Of a stretch of 64,000 bases of DNA, positions 10,527 to 22,151 are shown in pieces (positions within the stretch are counted from its first letter, which is position 1; each line of letters opens with the position of its first letter). This DNA is from Kitasatospora sp. MAP12-44 (GTDB lineage Bacteria > Actinomycetota > Actinomycetes > Streptomycetales > Streptomycetaceae). The stretch covers positions 6,944,001 through 7,008,000 of the forward strand of contig NZ_JARZAE010000004.1 of the NCBI RefSeq assembly GCF_029892095.1, given 5' to 3'. The notes beneath the pieces are model-generated. The model saw nothing but the letters and a program-made list of their open reading frames with translations. It was not told the origin of the DNA and made no database searches. The translations under genes were made by a program, and so were the position numbers.

Positions 10527-11099
10527 TCAGCGCAGCGCGGGTAGGACGGCGGCGCGTACGGCGGTGAAGTCGAGCCCGTGCTGGTGCAGGACCCTGGCGG
10601 CCACGCCGTCGCCCTCCTTGAGCAGGCCGAGGACGAGATGGCCGGGGCGGATGGTGCGGCCGCCGAGTGCGGTGGTTTCGCGTACGGCCAGCTCAAGGAC
10701 CTTCTTGGCCGGTCGGGTCCATGGCTTGCGTCCGCCGACGCGGGGCAGGCGGGAGCCGCGGCGCGGCTCGCCCGCGGTGTCCCCCGGTCCGTCCAGCGCG
10801 CCCGGTCCGAAGGCGGCCTCCACCGCCTCACGGACGGCCGCCAGGTCGATGCCGATGGCGCCCAGCGCCTCGGCGTCCACTGCGCTGGGGCCGGCCGCGA
10901 GCAGCCGTACCACGGCCGCGCGGGCGGTCTCCAGGTCGAGTCCGGAGCGGATCAGCACGTCGACGGCCGGGTCGTCGGTGAGGTGGAGCAGGGCGAGCAG
11001 CAGGTGCTCGGTGCCCACGTGGGTGTGGCCGAGCCGGTCGGCCTCGGTCAGCGCCAGCGGGATCGCCCGGCGGGCGTCGTCGGAGAATCGTTCCAGCAT
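10527..11099 (-). CDS. Double Clp N-domain protein (ClpC/ClpA N-terminal-like)
   Basis: 190 residues with two Clp_N repeats: FSDDARRAIPLALTEADRLG...EHLLLALL at the N-terminus and a second copy (KVLELAVRETTALG...GHLVLGLLKEGDGVAARVL) from about residue 115. No AAA+ ATPase module follows. Such free N-domains could act as substrate adaptors or competitors for ClpC. It lies 6 bp after the small HTH gene, so the two form an operon. Confidence 0.85.
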   Translation of the reverse strand: MLERFSDDARRAIPLALTEADRLGHTHVGTEHLLLALLHLTDDPAVDVLIRSGLDLETARAAVVRLLAAGPSAVDAEALGAIGIDLAAVREAVEAAFGPGALDGPGDTAGEPRRGSRLPRVGGRKPWTRPAKKVLELAVRETTALGGRTIRPGHLVLGLLKEGDGVAARVLHQHGLDFTAVRAAVLPALR

Positions 11100-11105
11100 G
11101 GTCGG

Positions 11106-11333
11106 TCACTCGTCCTTTCCGAAGGTGCGTCGGGCGTGCTTCTTGTGCACCGCCTGCCGGCTGACGCCGAGGCAGGCGGCGATCTCCTGCCAGGACCAGC
11201 CGTGCGCCCGGGCGTTGTCGACCTGGAGGTCCTCCAGCCGGTCGGCAAGGTCGCGCAGGGCACGGACGGCCCGCAGGCCGACGGCGGGGTCGCGGCTGCT
11301 CGCATCTGCGGCGAGCTGGTTGGTCTCGCTCAT
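11106..11333 (-). CDS. Small HTH DNA-binding protein, partner of the Clp N-domain protein
   Basis: 75 residues ending in a clear helix-turn-helix (GWSWQEIAACLGVSRQAVHKKH). An acidic, helical N-terminal half may dimerise. It is first gene of a two-gene operon with the Clp_N protein. Its ATG sits two bases from a palindrome and at the predicted transcription start, so translation is probably leaderless. Autorepression through the two upstream palindromes is the simplest reading. Confidence 0.8.
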   Translation of the reverse strand: MSETNQLAADASSRDPAVGLRAVRALRDLADRLEDLQVDNARAHGWSWQEIAACLGVSRQAVHKKHARRTFGKDE

Positions 11334-11335
11334 GG

Positions 11336-11385
11336 TGTCAACTTAGGTTGACACCTGGCGACTGTCAACCCTGGTTGACAGTCGC
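11336..11385 (-). promoter_or_regulatory. Leaderless promoter overlapped by two TGTCAAC-GTTGACA operators
   Basis: Palindrome 1 is TGTCAAC-TTAG-GTTGACA (11336-11353). Palindrome 2 has 13-base arms around CT (11358-11385) with the same core, TGTCAAC-CCTG-GTTGACA. On the minus strand the core of palindrome 2 supplies a -35 TTGACA, followed after 17 bp by a -10 TAAGTT inside palindrome 1. The -10 ends six bases before the ATG, so a protein bound to both sites would cover the whole promoter and start codon. Confidence 0.8.
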
Positions 11386-11413
11386 CCGTGGAACGCTAGG
11401 GCCCGGGCAAGCC

Positions 11414-14716
<3,303 letters not shown>

Positions 14717-14794
14717 GGTGACCCTGCTCTGTTCCGATCTTCGCTGTGCCGGTCTCCGGCACATCTCCCTCCACGGGCTCTCGGCTCTCGGCTC

Positions 14795-16417
14795 TCAGGC
14801 ATAGGCCGCCTCCACCGCCCAGGTGCCGCCCTCCACGGCCAGCAGCAGGGCCCGTCCGTCCGCGAGGGCGACCTGGAGCCGGGCCCGCCGGCGACTCGCC
14901 CCCGGCTCCCACCACCGCTCGACGGCGGGCCACGGCCCGGCCCACCCCGTGACGGCGAACGCCTGTCCATCCCACGCCAATCGGGCGGGTGGCGCCGAGA
15001 CCTCGGCCCGTCCGGTCACCTGGACCGCCGCGCCGTCCGCCGCCAGCACCGCCACCGGCGTCGGTACCGGCAGCACGACCGCCGGCGCCGGGTGCCCGAA
15101 CCGTCCAGGCCAGGGGGCGTCCCGATCGGCGGCGGCCGGTGGATGATCGCCCCAGGGCACCCGGACCAGGACCTCGCCCGGCCCGCGGCCGCCCCTCGGT
15201 TCGACCCGGCAGAGCCCGCCGTACCCCAGTAGCGCCTGCACCCGGGCGGCGGCCCGCTCCACCCGGTCCTCGGCCAGCGCCTGCCCCCAGAGCGCCAACT
15301 GCCGACCGTGGTCGGCCACCAGCTCGTCCGGCACCAGCCGCAGCGCGGTGAACCCGCCCGACTCCGGACCGAAGAACCCGCTGCCCTGCCAGGCCTGCAG
15401 CTGCCAACGCACCCGCTCGGCCAGGGCCGACGCGGGCAGCCGCCCCTCGTGCTGCCACAGTCGTGCCGCCGTCCGCCCGTCCGCGCAGCTGACCTCGACG
15501 CTCACCCGCCGACAGGCCAGCCCCGCGTCGGCGAGTGCGGTGTGCAGGCGCTCGGCGAGGGTGCGAGCTACGAAGACCAGCGGCTCGGCGAGGAGTTCGG
15601 GCGGGTCGAAGAGCTGCTCCACCGCCAGGTCGAGCCCCGGCGCCCTGGTGACGGGCGGACGGGCCTCCAGCCCCCGGGCCAGCCGGTGGGCGGCCAGGCC
15701 CGTCGGGCCGAACCGGTCGGCGACGGTGGCCGCCGGCAGCCGCGCGAAGTCGCCCAGCGTCGCGATCCCGAGCCGTACCAGCAGCCCGGCCAGCGGTTCG
15801 TCGTCGAGCACCTCGACGGGGTACGGCGCCAGGAAGTCGGCCGTCCGCCCGGCGGGGACCATCGCCCCGGCTCGTGCGGCGAGCACCCCCGCGAAGACCC
15901 CGTCCGCCACCCCCACCCGCGCCCCGGTCGGCCCGGCGCCGTCCTCGCCGAGCCCGGCGAGGGCGGACGCGATCGCCGAGACCAGCGCCTGCTCCCCGCC
16001 GAAGTACCGTGCGGGCCCCTTCACCTGGATCGCGCACAGCCCCGGCCGCAGCACCTCGACCCGCGGCGTGAACGCCTCGACCGCCGCCACCACCGGCTCG
16101 AACCGCCGGGTCTCGGCCTCCTGATCGCGCTCGCGCAGCCGCAGCTCGGGGCAGAGCCGGTGCGCGAGCCGCACCCGCTGCCCGCGCCGTACCCCCGCCT
16201 CCCGGGCCGCCGCCGAACAGGCCGACACCTGCCCGCCCTCGACCACGGCCAGCGGCCTTGCCGCCTCTGACCCGGCCGCCCCCGGCCCGGCCGCCCCCGG
16301 CCCGGCCGCCTCCGACCCGGCCGCCTCCGCCACCCCGCCGGTGGCGGCGATCGGCCAGTCGGGGTACCAGACCACCAGCACCCGCAGCGCGTCCACCTCG
16401 TCCTCGGCAGCTGTCAT
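14795..16417 (-). CDS. imuB: ImuB, Y-family polymerase-like mutasome hub
   Basis: 540 residues, related to DinB polymerases (N-terminal LRVLVVWYPDWPIAA, palm-like FTPRVEVLRPGLCAIQVKG). In this family the catalytic carboxylates are lost and the protein links DnaE2, ImuA' and the beta clamp. A low-complexity insert rich in AAGPG lies near residues 30-55, encoded by a run of near-identical 15-base repeats. It starts one base after the imuA' stop codon. Confidence 0.93.
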   Translation of the reverse strand: MTAAEDEVDALRVLVVWYPDWPIAATGGVAEAAGSEAAGPGAAGPGAAGSEAARPLAVVEGGQVSACSAAAREAGVRRGQRVRLAHRLCPELRLRERDQEAETRRFEPVVAAVEAFTPRVEVLRPGLCAIQVKGPARYFGGEQALVSAIASALAGLGEDGAGPTGARVGVADGVFAGVLAARAGAMVPAGRTADFLAPYPVEVLDDEPLAGLLVRLGIATLGDFARLPAATVADRFGPTGLAAHRLARGLEARPPVTRAPGLDLAVEQLFDPPELLAEPLVFVARTLAERLHTALADAGLACRRVSVEVSCADGRTAARLWQHEGRLPASALAERVRWQLQAWQGSGFFGPESGGFTALRLVPDELVADHGRQLALWGQALAEDRVERAAARVQALLGYGGLCRVEPRGGRGPGEVLVRVPWGDHPPAAADRDAPWPGRFGHPAPAVVLPVPTPVAVLAADGAAVQVTGRAEVSAPPARLAWDGQAFAVTGWAGPWPAVERWWEPGASRRRARLQVALADGRALLLAVEGGTWAVEAAYA

Positions 16418-16418
16418 C

Positions 16419-17150
16419 TCACACCGCCGTCAACCCGACCCGCCCCATTGCGCTGCCCGCCGCGTCGTCCGCCGTGCTGCCCGCCGCGCTGTCCACCCAC
16501 TCCCGCGACTCCTGCGCGGTCAGCGCCCGGACCACCCCGTGCTCGTCCGGCAGCCACAACCGCACCGCACGCCCCTGCGCCGCCGCCCCGCGCCCCTGCG
16601 CCAGCACCTCCGCCTGCCGCCCGGCCAGCAGTCCGTGGCCGGCTCCGAGACCGACCCACCGGCTGCTGCGCACACTCAGCCGCAACCCGGCCCCGGGCCA
16701 CCCCCCGGCCACCAGCAGCACACACCCGCTGCGCCTCAGCACCGCACCGAGCCGGGCAGCCAGCTGCGGCGCGACCGACCCGGACGGGCGGAGCAGGATC
16801 ACCTCGACCGCCCCCGCGAGTGCGGACACCACCTCCGGCCAGTGCTGCCCCGGGGCGTCCGCCAGCAGCAAGCGCTGCGGATCGATCCCGTACCCGTCGG
16901 CCGCGAGCAGCCCGAGCTCCGGGAGCCCCACCGCCGCACACCACCCGCCGCCACCCGCCGCCCCGGCCCCCAGCGCGAGCAGCAGCCCCACATCCCCCAC
17001 CACCGACACCGCCGCCCCCCGGCGCACCCCACCCTCAGGCAGCACCCCCGCCAGCATCGCCCCGGATGCCGGCCCGCCCCCCAGAGGCGCCGACACCGGC
17101 ACCGCCTGCGGGAGGAGCACGGGAGTGGTCACACCTCCAGCATCGAACAT
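16419..17150 (-). CDS. imuA: ImuA', RecA-like mutasome protein
   Basis: First gene of the mutasome operon, about 243 residues. RecA-like fold remnants are visible (VRRGAAVSVVGDVGLLLALGA, then RLLLADAPGQHWPEVVSALAGAVEVILL). The longer frame begins at 17231, but the LexA box and a -10-like TATCTT nine bases before the ATG at 17150 place the start there, probably on a leaderless mRNA. A GTG at 17132 is possible but its GGAGGT is too close. ImuA' modulates ImuB/DnaE2 in damage-induced mutagenesis. Confidence 0.88.
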   Translation of the reverse strand: MFDAGGVTTPVLLPQAVPVSAPLGGGPASGAMLAGVLPEGGVRRGAAVSVVGDVGLLLALGAGAAGGGGWCAAVGLPELGLLAADGYGIDPQRLLLADAPGQHWPEVVSALAGAVEVILLRPSGSVAPQLAARLGAVLRRSGCVLLVAGGWPGAGLRLSVRSSRWVGLGAGHGLLAGRQAEVLAQGRGAAAQGRAVRLWLPDEHGVVRALTAQESREWVDSAAGSTADDAAGSAMGRVGLTAV

Positions 17151-17158
17151 TCGTTCGC
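17143..17158 (-). promoter_or_regulatory. LexA (SOS) box of imuA'-imuB-dnaE2
   Basis: TCGAAC-ATTC-GTTCGC matches the actinobacterial SOS box TCGAAC-N4-GTTCGA at every conserved base but the last. It overlaps the ATG of imuA' and the expected transcription start, downstream of the -10 TATCTT. LexA bound here would block both transcription start and elongation. Confidence 0.9.
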
Positions 17159-17320
17159 AAAGATACAAGTCGAATCCGCCCCGAATCCGCCGACGACTTG
17201 TGACCGTTCGCGATTGTTGGCGGATGTTCACGACGGCTGGCGAGGTCGCCGAGACGGACGGTAGCCACAGGTGCTGAATGACCCGCGCCTGTCGCCCTCA
17301 GTTGCACATCCAACTCACGA

Positions 17321-17357
17321 CTGACGCCGCCCGCGCGGGATGCGCGGGCGGCGTCAG
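17321..17357. terminator. Rho-independent-type hairpin
   Basis: Two perfect 16-base arms around the loop GGGAT, without a T-tract. It lies 90 bp past the end of the minus-strand secreted-protein gene, whose transcript it probably ends. Confidence 0.75.
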
Positions 17358-17446
17358 CGGGCTACCGCGCTTACGGTGCACCGGGCCGGTAGGCCGTCAC
17401 GGTGCGGCGTGAAGTCCGCTGTGACGGGCCGCGCCGCTGCTGCGGG

Positions 17447-17866
17447 TTACGGAACGACGAGGTCGAACGGCAGGTCCGCCCACACGTTCTGCTTGCCGGT
17501 GCCGACGAGGATGGTGTCCGCACGGGACCCGCATGTCGGGTCCGGCCGCGGCACCACCTGGACGTTGTACTCGAAGCCGTAGAGCTGGAGGGTGGCGACG
17601 GGAACGAGCTTCGACACGTCCAGCGTCTTGTCCTCCAGCTCCACGCAGTACCGCCCGGTGGCGACCTTGGTGACCGCCGCGACGCCCTTGGACCGGTCGA
17701 TGGTCCCGTCGGCGTTGACCACCGCAGCCGCCTGCGCGTACGGGGCCGTCGCCTTGGTCGGGGCCGGGGAAGCCGCCCCCGCCACCCCGGCGCACACCCC
17801 TCCGGTGACGAGGCTGACGGCGGCACCCGCCCAGACCACCGCGCGGATCTTCTTGTTCTCGAACAT
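17447..17866 (-). CDS. Small secreted protein of unknown function
   Basis: 139 residues. The ATG at 17866 has GGAGAGGA at a good distance and starts an ideal signal peptide (MFENKKIRAVVWAGAAVSL, hydrophobic core, then AGAASPAP as the likely cleavage region). The mature part is about 105 residues with two cysteines (GRYCVEL and DPTCGSR), probably one disulfide. No family recognised. The upstream extension of the frame was rejected because it lacks a ribosome site. Confidence 0.75.
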   Translation of the reverse strand: MFENKKIRAVVWAGAAVSLVTGGVCAGVAGAASPAPTKATAPYAQAAAVVNADGTIDRSKGVAAVTKVATGRYCVELEDKTLDVSKLVPVATLQLYGFEYNVQVVPRPDPTCGSRADTILVGTGKQNVWADLPFDLVVP

Positions 17867-17921
17867 GCGAAGTCCTCTCCAACGTCCGTCGGCTCCAATG
17901 AACCCGACCAAGGAGGACCGT

Positions 17922-18188
17922 ATGGGTACGCACCACATCATCGGCAGCTTCTGGCGGCAAACCCCTCGCAAGAGTGAGGTCGAAGCTCACCGGCACACAC
18001 GTGAACTGCGTCTTCGCTGGTGGGCCGACTCGCACGTTCGCGATGGCCGGCGGTTGTTCGCGCAGTTGGCGAGTCCGAAAGCCAGCGACCACGTCGCAAC
18101 ATCGGATGTCCGATTGGTTTGCCGGAGGTGCGTCCTGGCCCTCCCTGGTGTCGACTCGGAGCAGAGATCAAAGAGTGCGGATCTGTGA
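17922..18188 (+). CDS. Possible small ORF with strong ribosome site
   Basis: 88 codons from the ATG at 17922, preceded by AAGGAGG five bases upstream. The product is basic, with a CRRC pair near the C-terminus. Third-position GC is roughly 70%, lower than the neighbours, and no family is recognised. It lies in the 347-bp gap before the hydrolase gene and might be its first operon member. The strong ribosome site is the main argument for it. Confidence 0.35.
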   Translation: MGTHHIIGSFWRQTPRKSEVEAHRHTRELRLRWWADSHVRDGRRLFAQLASPKASDHVATSDVRLVCRRCVLALPGVDSEQRSKSADL

Positions 18189-18213
18189 TCCGTGCCGAGC
18201 AGAGGAGCGCACT

Positions 18214-18903
18214 GTGTCGACGCCGACCAAGCCGAGCATCGTCTTCGCCCACGGACTATGGGCCGACGGCTCGTGCTTCAGCAAGCTGATCCCCACCCTT
18301 CAGCAGGAGGGGCACGAGGTGGTGTCCGCCCAGAACACCCTCGACAGCCTCGAAGGCGACGTCGACGCGGTCTCCCGCGCGCTGGCGCGGGTCAGCAGCC
18401 CGGCCATCCTCGTCGGCCACTCGTGGGGCGGATTCGTCATCAGCGCGGCCGGAACCGACGACCGCGTCGCCGGACTGGTCTACATCGCCGCTCTCGGCCC
18501 GGACGCCGGCGAGACGGCGCAGGACCTGATCGCCAAGTACGACGCCCCGCCGCTGTTCTCCCACCTTGAGGTCGAGGACGGGCGCATCTGGATCGCTCGG
18601 GACGGCATCTCGCACTTCTGCGGAGACTTGCCCGAGCCGGACCAGCAGCTCGTCTGGGCAACCCAGGGCGCGCCGCCCGCCGATCTGCTCGCCACCGCCA
18701 AGACCGACAACCCCGCCTGGAAGTCGAAGCCCAGCTGGTACATCGTGGGCAAGCAGGACCACGCGATCAATCCGGAGTTGGAGCGATTCATGGCCAAGCG
18801 CATGGGCTCCACCACCGTCGAGGCCGACACCAGCCACGTCCCGATGCTCTCCGACCCCAGCCTCGTGCTCGACATGATCCGTACCGCCGCGAAATCGGTG
18901 TAG
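18214..18903 (+). CDS. Alpha/beta hydrolase
   Basis: 229-residue cytoplasmic alpha/beta hydrolase. Seen: the oxyanion motif IVFAHGLWADGS, the nucleophile elbow VGHSWGGF, acid-strand YIVGKQDHAIN and catalytic His in DTSHVPML. It resembles the AB_hydrolase_6 (salicylate esterase/hydroxynitrile lyase-like) group. The GTG start has GAGGAG upstream. Substrate unknown. It is followed by a complex terminator. Confidence 0.9.
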   Translation: MSTPTKPSIVFAHGLWADGSCFSKLIPTLQQEGHEVVSAQNTLDSLEGDVDAVSRALARVSSPAILVGHSWGGFVISAAGTDDRVAGLVYIAALGPDAGETAQDLIAKYDAPPLFSHLEVEDGRIWIARDGISHFCGDLPEPDQQLVWATQGAPPADLLATAKTDNPAWKSKPSWYIVGKQDHAINPELERFMAKRMGSTTVEADTSHVPMLSDPSLVLDMIRTAAKSV

Positions 18904-18920
18904 GAAGGCCCAAGGGCCGT

Positions 18921-18973
18921 CCCAGCAGCACCTGGCGACACCGTCATACGTTGACGGGCCAGCGGCTGCTGGG
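18921..18973 (+). terminator. Nested-stem terminator
   Basis: Three coaxial perfect stems: CCCAGCAGC/GCTGCTGGG outside, CTGGC/GCCAG in the middle, CGTCA/TGACG inside. The structure begins 18 bp after the hydrolase stop codon. Confidence 0.7.
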
Positions 18974-19039
18974 TGCTTGACCTGTGGACTTGTTGTCGGG
19001 CCGGAAGGGCCGGGAGACCCCGGTCGCCCGGACGGTGTG

Positions 19040-19618
19040 TCAGACGATGGCGAGCCGGTCCACCAGCAGCTCCACCCGTCGCTCGGCTTCCGCGGGCGGG
19101 AGTCGTCCCGCCCGGGTCAGGGTGGCCAGCCCGTGCAGGGCCGCCCAGAACACCTCGGTGAAAAGTCCCGGGTGGACGCCGTCCCCGGCGACCTCGCCGA
19201 GGCTTTCCAGCAGGGCGGCGAAGCCGTCCTTCAGCGGCTCCGGGGTGTCCTCGGCCGCGAAGGCCAGGCCGCCGTCGAGCTGGAACATGGCGTCGTAGAC
19301 CGCCGGGTTGCGCTCGGCGAAGTCGAGGTAGGCCCGGGCGAGGGCGGTGACCCGGGTGCGAGGGCCGTCCGCGGCGGAGGTCGCGGCCCGCAGCGCCGCA
19401 GCCATCTCGGCGGCACCCTCCAGGGCGACGGCGCCGATGATCTCGCGCTTGCCGCGGAAGTGGCTGTAGAGGACGGGCTGGCTGTACTCGATGCGCTCGG
19501 CGAGCCGGCGGGTGGTGACCGCGTCCCAGCCCTGCCGCTCGGCGAGTTCGCGGGCCGTCGCCACGATGAGGCGCTCGCGGCTCGCCCGTTCGCGTTCCTT
19601 GCGTTCCTGTACCGACAT
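19040..19618 (-). CDS. TetR family transcriptional regulator
   Basis: 192 residues. The N-terminal HTH (DAVTTRRLAERIEYSQPVLYSHFRGKREII) is canonical. The C-terminal half (TetR_C_33-like) binds an unknown ligand. It is divergent from the DUF1772 gene, and the 91-bp gap between them carries two copies of a CTAGCA-type palindrome, so it very likely represses both genes. Confidence 0.92.
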   Translation of the reverse strand: MSVQERKERERASRERLIVATARELAERQGWDAVTTRRLAERIEYSQPVLYSHFRGKREIIGAVALEGAAEMAAALRAATSAADGPRTRVTALARAYLDFAERNPAVYDAMFQLDGGLAFAAEDTPEPLKDGFAALLESLGEVAGDGVHPGLFTEVFWAALHGLATLTRAGRLPPAEAERRVELLVDRLAIV

Positions 19619-19627
19619 GACCCGATC

Positions 19628-19691
19628 CTAGCACTGCTAGACAAGAGAGCGGCAGCAGTACTAGCGTTGCCTCATCACCTAGCAGCGCTAG
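19628..19691. promoter_or_regulatory. Twin 13-bp operators for the divergent TetR regulator
   Basis: CTAGCACTGCTAG (19628-19640) and CTAGCAGCGCTAG (19679-19691) are near-identical palindromes; a CTAGCG half-site lies between them at 19661. One copy sits 10 bp from the TetR start codon and the other 19 bp from the DUF1772 start codon. Confidence 0.8.
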
Positions 19692-19709
19692 ATCCCAGGA
19701 GGGGTCATC

Positions 19710-20156
19710 ATGCTCGACGCACTCAAGGTCGTCACCATCGTGGTCGTCGGAGTGATGGTGGGGGTGGAGTTCTCCGTCGCCTTCGTCATCAACCCGATCC
19801 TCAACGCACTCCCCGAGGACAGCGGCCAACTCGGCCGCGCCCACGGCGGCCGGATGCTCGGCGCCGCGATGCCGGTCTGGTACATCAGCTCGCTCGTCCT
19901 GAGCGCGGTCTGGGCCATCGCCGGATGGCACCGCCACGGCACCGGCCTCGTCGTCATCGCCGGCGCGCTGCTGATCCTCAGCGTGATCATGTCGCTCCTG
20001 CTGCTCGTCCCGATCAACAACCAGGGCAAGACGTGGACCCCCGAGAACCGGCCCGAGGACTGGAAGGAGCAGATGAACCGCTGGGACCGCTTCCACTACG
20101 CCCGCGTCGCCGTCATCATCGCCGCCTTCGCCCTGCTGGCCGCCGCCCTCACCTGA
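19710..20156 (+). CDS. DUF1772 (anthrone oxygenase-like) membrane protein
   Basis: 148 residues with four hydrophobic helices and the DUF1772 signature: N-terminal helix VVVGVMVGVEFSVAFVINPI, and a conserved WDRFHYARVAV before the last helix. The family includes fungal anthrone oxygenases; bacterial members are mostly uncharacterised and often sit beside TetR genes, as here. Ribosome site CCAGGAGG. Confidence 0.9.
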   Translation: MLDALKVVTIVVVGVMVGVEFSVAFVINPILNALPEDSGQLGRAHGGRMLGAAMPVWYISSLVLSAVWAIAGWHRHGTGLVVIAGALLILSVIMSLLLLVPINNQGKTWTPENRPEDWKEQMNRWDRFHYARVAVIIAAFALLAAALT

Positions 20157-20248
20157 GCCCGCGGGTCGAGACCGCGCGGGGCGCACTCCCCGAGCCTGCG
20201 CCAGCGCCCGGTATCGTGGCTGCCTGACCGTCACACCTTCCCAGGGAA

Positions 20249-21046
20249 ATGAAGTTCAGGGTGCTGCACATCCTGGAAGAACCATCCGAACTCTCCACTC
20301 GTGCACAGGAGTTCCTGCGCCGTGCGGGCCGACGTGAGAGTCCCTCCCGGTTCGGGTCGCCGATCGAGTTCTGGCGGGTGCGCGACCACGCGGGCAGGCT
20401 CGTTCCCGCTCCCATGGAGCTCATCCTCCGGTGCGAGGGTTTCGAGCAGAAGTTCGGCGGCCTCCGCTACTCGGTTCGGCGCAGCTGGGTCGTGAACGGG
20501 GAGCGGCACGAGACGTCCTGCGGATGGGAATACGACCACTTCGGCCTGAACACCCGGGCGTGGCCGGATCCCAGGCGAGGCGGGTGGTACTTCGCGTGGA
20601 CCGGGGAGCGGGTGTCGAAGCCCTGCCGGGACTTGATCCACACCGACGGGAGCGTGGGCACCGACGTCGACGGCGGCAGCCCCTACCTCCCGACCGCCCC
20701 ATCGATCCCGCACTTGATCGAATCCCATGCCCTCACCGACGCAGTCGCGACATGGAGGCCGTGGCCCATGGACAGTCAAGCTGCGTCAGACGCCGCAGCT
20801 GCCTCAACTGCCGCAGCTGTCGAACTCATCGACGGCCTCGTCGAAGTCCCTGAAGCCTCGTGGGGCTCCTCACGATGGCGGCTGTCGGAGACCGTCGCCG
20901 TCCTGGACTACGACACCTGGGATCGCGCGAACCCGCGCCGCCGTACGCGCTTGTGGTCCAGCAGCGAAGCCGGTCACCGCCAGATACGGACGGCCTTGGA
21001 GCACCTGCACAACGCGGCGGCTGGAGCAGGACGGAGATCTGGCTGA
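20249..21046 (+). CDS. Hypothetical protein
   Basis: 265 residues, no family recognised. The first 170 residues look globular and Trp/Arg-rich (FWRVRDHAGRLVPAPMEL, WYFAWTGERVSKPCRDLI); an Ala-rich linker near 180 leads to a second segment with WRLSETVAVLDYDTWDRANP. There is no signal peptide or membrane helix. The AGGGAA before the ATG is unusually close, so the start is uncertain. It stands alone, with no partner gene suggesting a toxin or immunity role. Confidence 0.55.
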   Translation: MKFRVLHILEEPSELSTRAQEFLRRAGRRESPSRFGSPIEFWRVRDHAGRLVPAPMELILRCEGFEQKFGGLRYSVRRSWVVNGERHETSCGWEYDHFGLNTRAWPDPRRGGWYFAWTGERVSKPCRDLIHTDGSVGTDVDGGSPYLPTAPSIPHLIESHALTDAVATWRPWPMDSQAASDAAAASTAAAVELIDGLVEVPEASWGSSRWRLSETVAVLDYDTWDRANPRRRTRLWSSSEAGHRQIRTALEHLHNAAAGAGRRSG

Positions 21047-21157
21047 GGTCGTTGATGACGTCGATGAACGAGTCGAGGGTCGGCGTTCCCGGAGAGCGTC
21101 ACTGTGATTGTCTGGCTTTCCAAGTCCGAGTCCAAGTCCGACTCCAGGGAGCCCGCC

Positions 21158-21583
21158 GTGTCCCGAACGCCGCAGCAGATCTTCGAGACTTACCTCTACG
21201 CCGGGGCCATGACCCGGAACGCCGATGCTCTTGCCGAGACCTTCGCCGCGGACGGTGTCTTCGAGGCGCCGCTCATGCCTGCCGGCGCTACCTTCCCCAG
21301 GAGGTTGGTGGGTCGCGACGCGATCCGTAGCGCGATGGCGGCGTACTACGAGTAACCGGTGAAGGACCACCGCTCGCCGAACCTTGAGAAGTCCGGATAT
21401 GTGCTGCACACCACCGCTGATCCCGACGTGTTCATCGCCGAGATCGACACGATCTTCGACGGGGACGGAGACGGCGACGGAGACGGGGAGGACGTGGCTG
21501 TCTCGCTGGTGCAGATCTTCCGCATCCGGGACGGGAAGATCGCTCGACTGCGTGACTACTTCGCGCCCGAGCTGATGAGTTGA
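21158..21583 (+). pseudogene. SnoaL-like (NTF2-fold) protein with internal stop
   Basis: An in-frame TAA at 21353-21355 splits an otherwise continuous NTF2-like protein. The first part (PQQIFETYLYAGAMTRNADA) ends at AAYYE; after the stop the same frame continues PVKDHRSPNLEKSGYVLHTT through the family ending VQIFRIRDGKIARLRDYF. A GAC-GGA repeat encodes an Asp-Gly run. The GTG at 21158 follows GGGAG. A single base change would restore it, so the mutation is recent or a base-calling error. Confidence 0.75.
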
Positions 21584-21719
21584 GGACGTCCGAGTAGCGC
21601 GGCATGGAGGGCCGGGGGACATGCCGCATTCGGAGTAATCGGGGGAGACCGTGCGTACGTCGCGTGAGACTGCCGGCCGGGCCACAACTCACCCTGCAAG
21701 CCAACCCGGAGGACCGCCC

Positions 21720-22091
21720 ATGAACAGCGCCGTCGCCGACCTGATGCGCCGCAACCTCCTCGACGTCTTCAATGAACCGGACGCCGAGCGCCGCAACGCG
21801 GCCATCGCGCAGACCTACGCCCAGGACGTCGTGTGGCACGAACCCGACCGCGTCGTCCGAGGCCGAGAGGCGCTCGCCCAGCGCGCCACGGAGCTGCGTG
21901 CGCAGGCCCCGGACTGGGTCTTCCGGCCCGACGGTCCCGTCTCCGTCAACGACGATCTCGGCCACCTGGGCTTCCAGTTCGGCCCCGCCGGTCAACCGCC
22001 CGTCGCTACCGGAATGGACATCGCCCACTGCAAGGACGGCGTCATCGTGGAGCTCTACACCTTCGTCGGCGGGGGAGCCCAACCGTCCTAG
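21720..22091 (+). CDS. SnoaL-like / NTF2-fold family protein
   Basis: 123 residues. The pattern of an N-terminal helix (MRRNLLDVFNEPDAERRNAA), YAQDVVWHEPDRVVRGREAL and a C-terminal sheet fits nuclear-transport-factor-2-like polyketide cyclase/isomerase relatives. The catalytic role is unknown. The ATG follows GGAGG. It is a neighbour, 137 bp downstream, of a broken gene of the same fold. Confidence 0.85.
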   Translation: MNSAVADLMRRNLLDVFNEPDAERRNAAIAQTYAQDVVWHEPDRVVRGREALAQRATELRAQAPDWVFRPDGPVSVNDDLGHLGFQFGPAGQPPVATGMDIAHCKDGVIVELYTFVGGGAQPS

Positions 22092-22151
22092 CGCGACGGT
22101 CCGGGCGCTCCGCCGGTCGGAGCCGGCGGCCTCGTCTGTGCCAGGGCTCCC

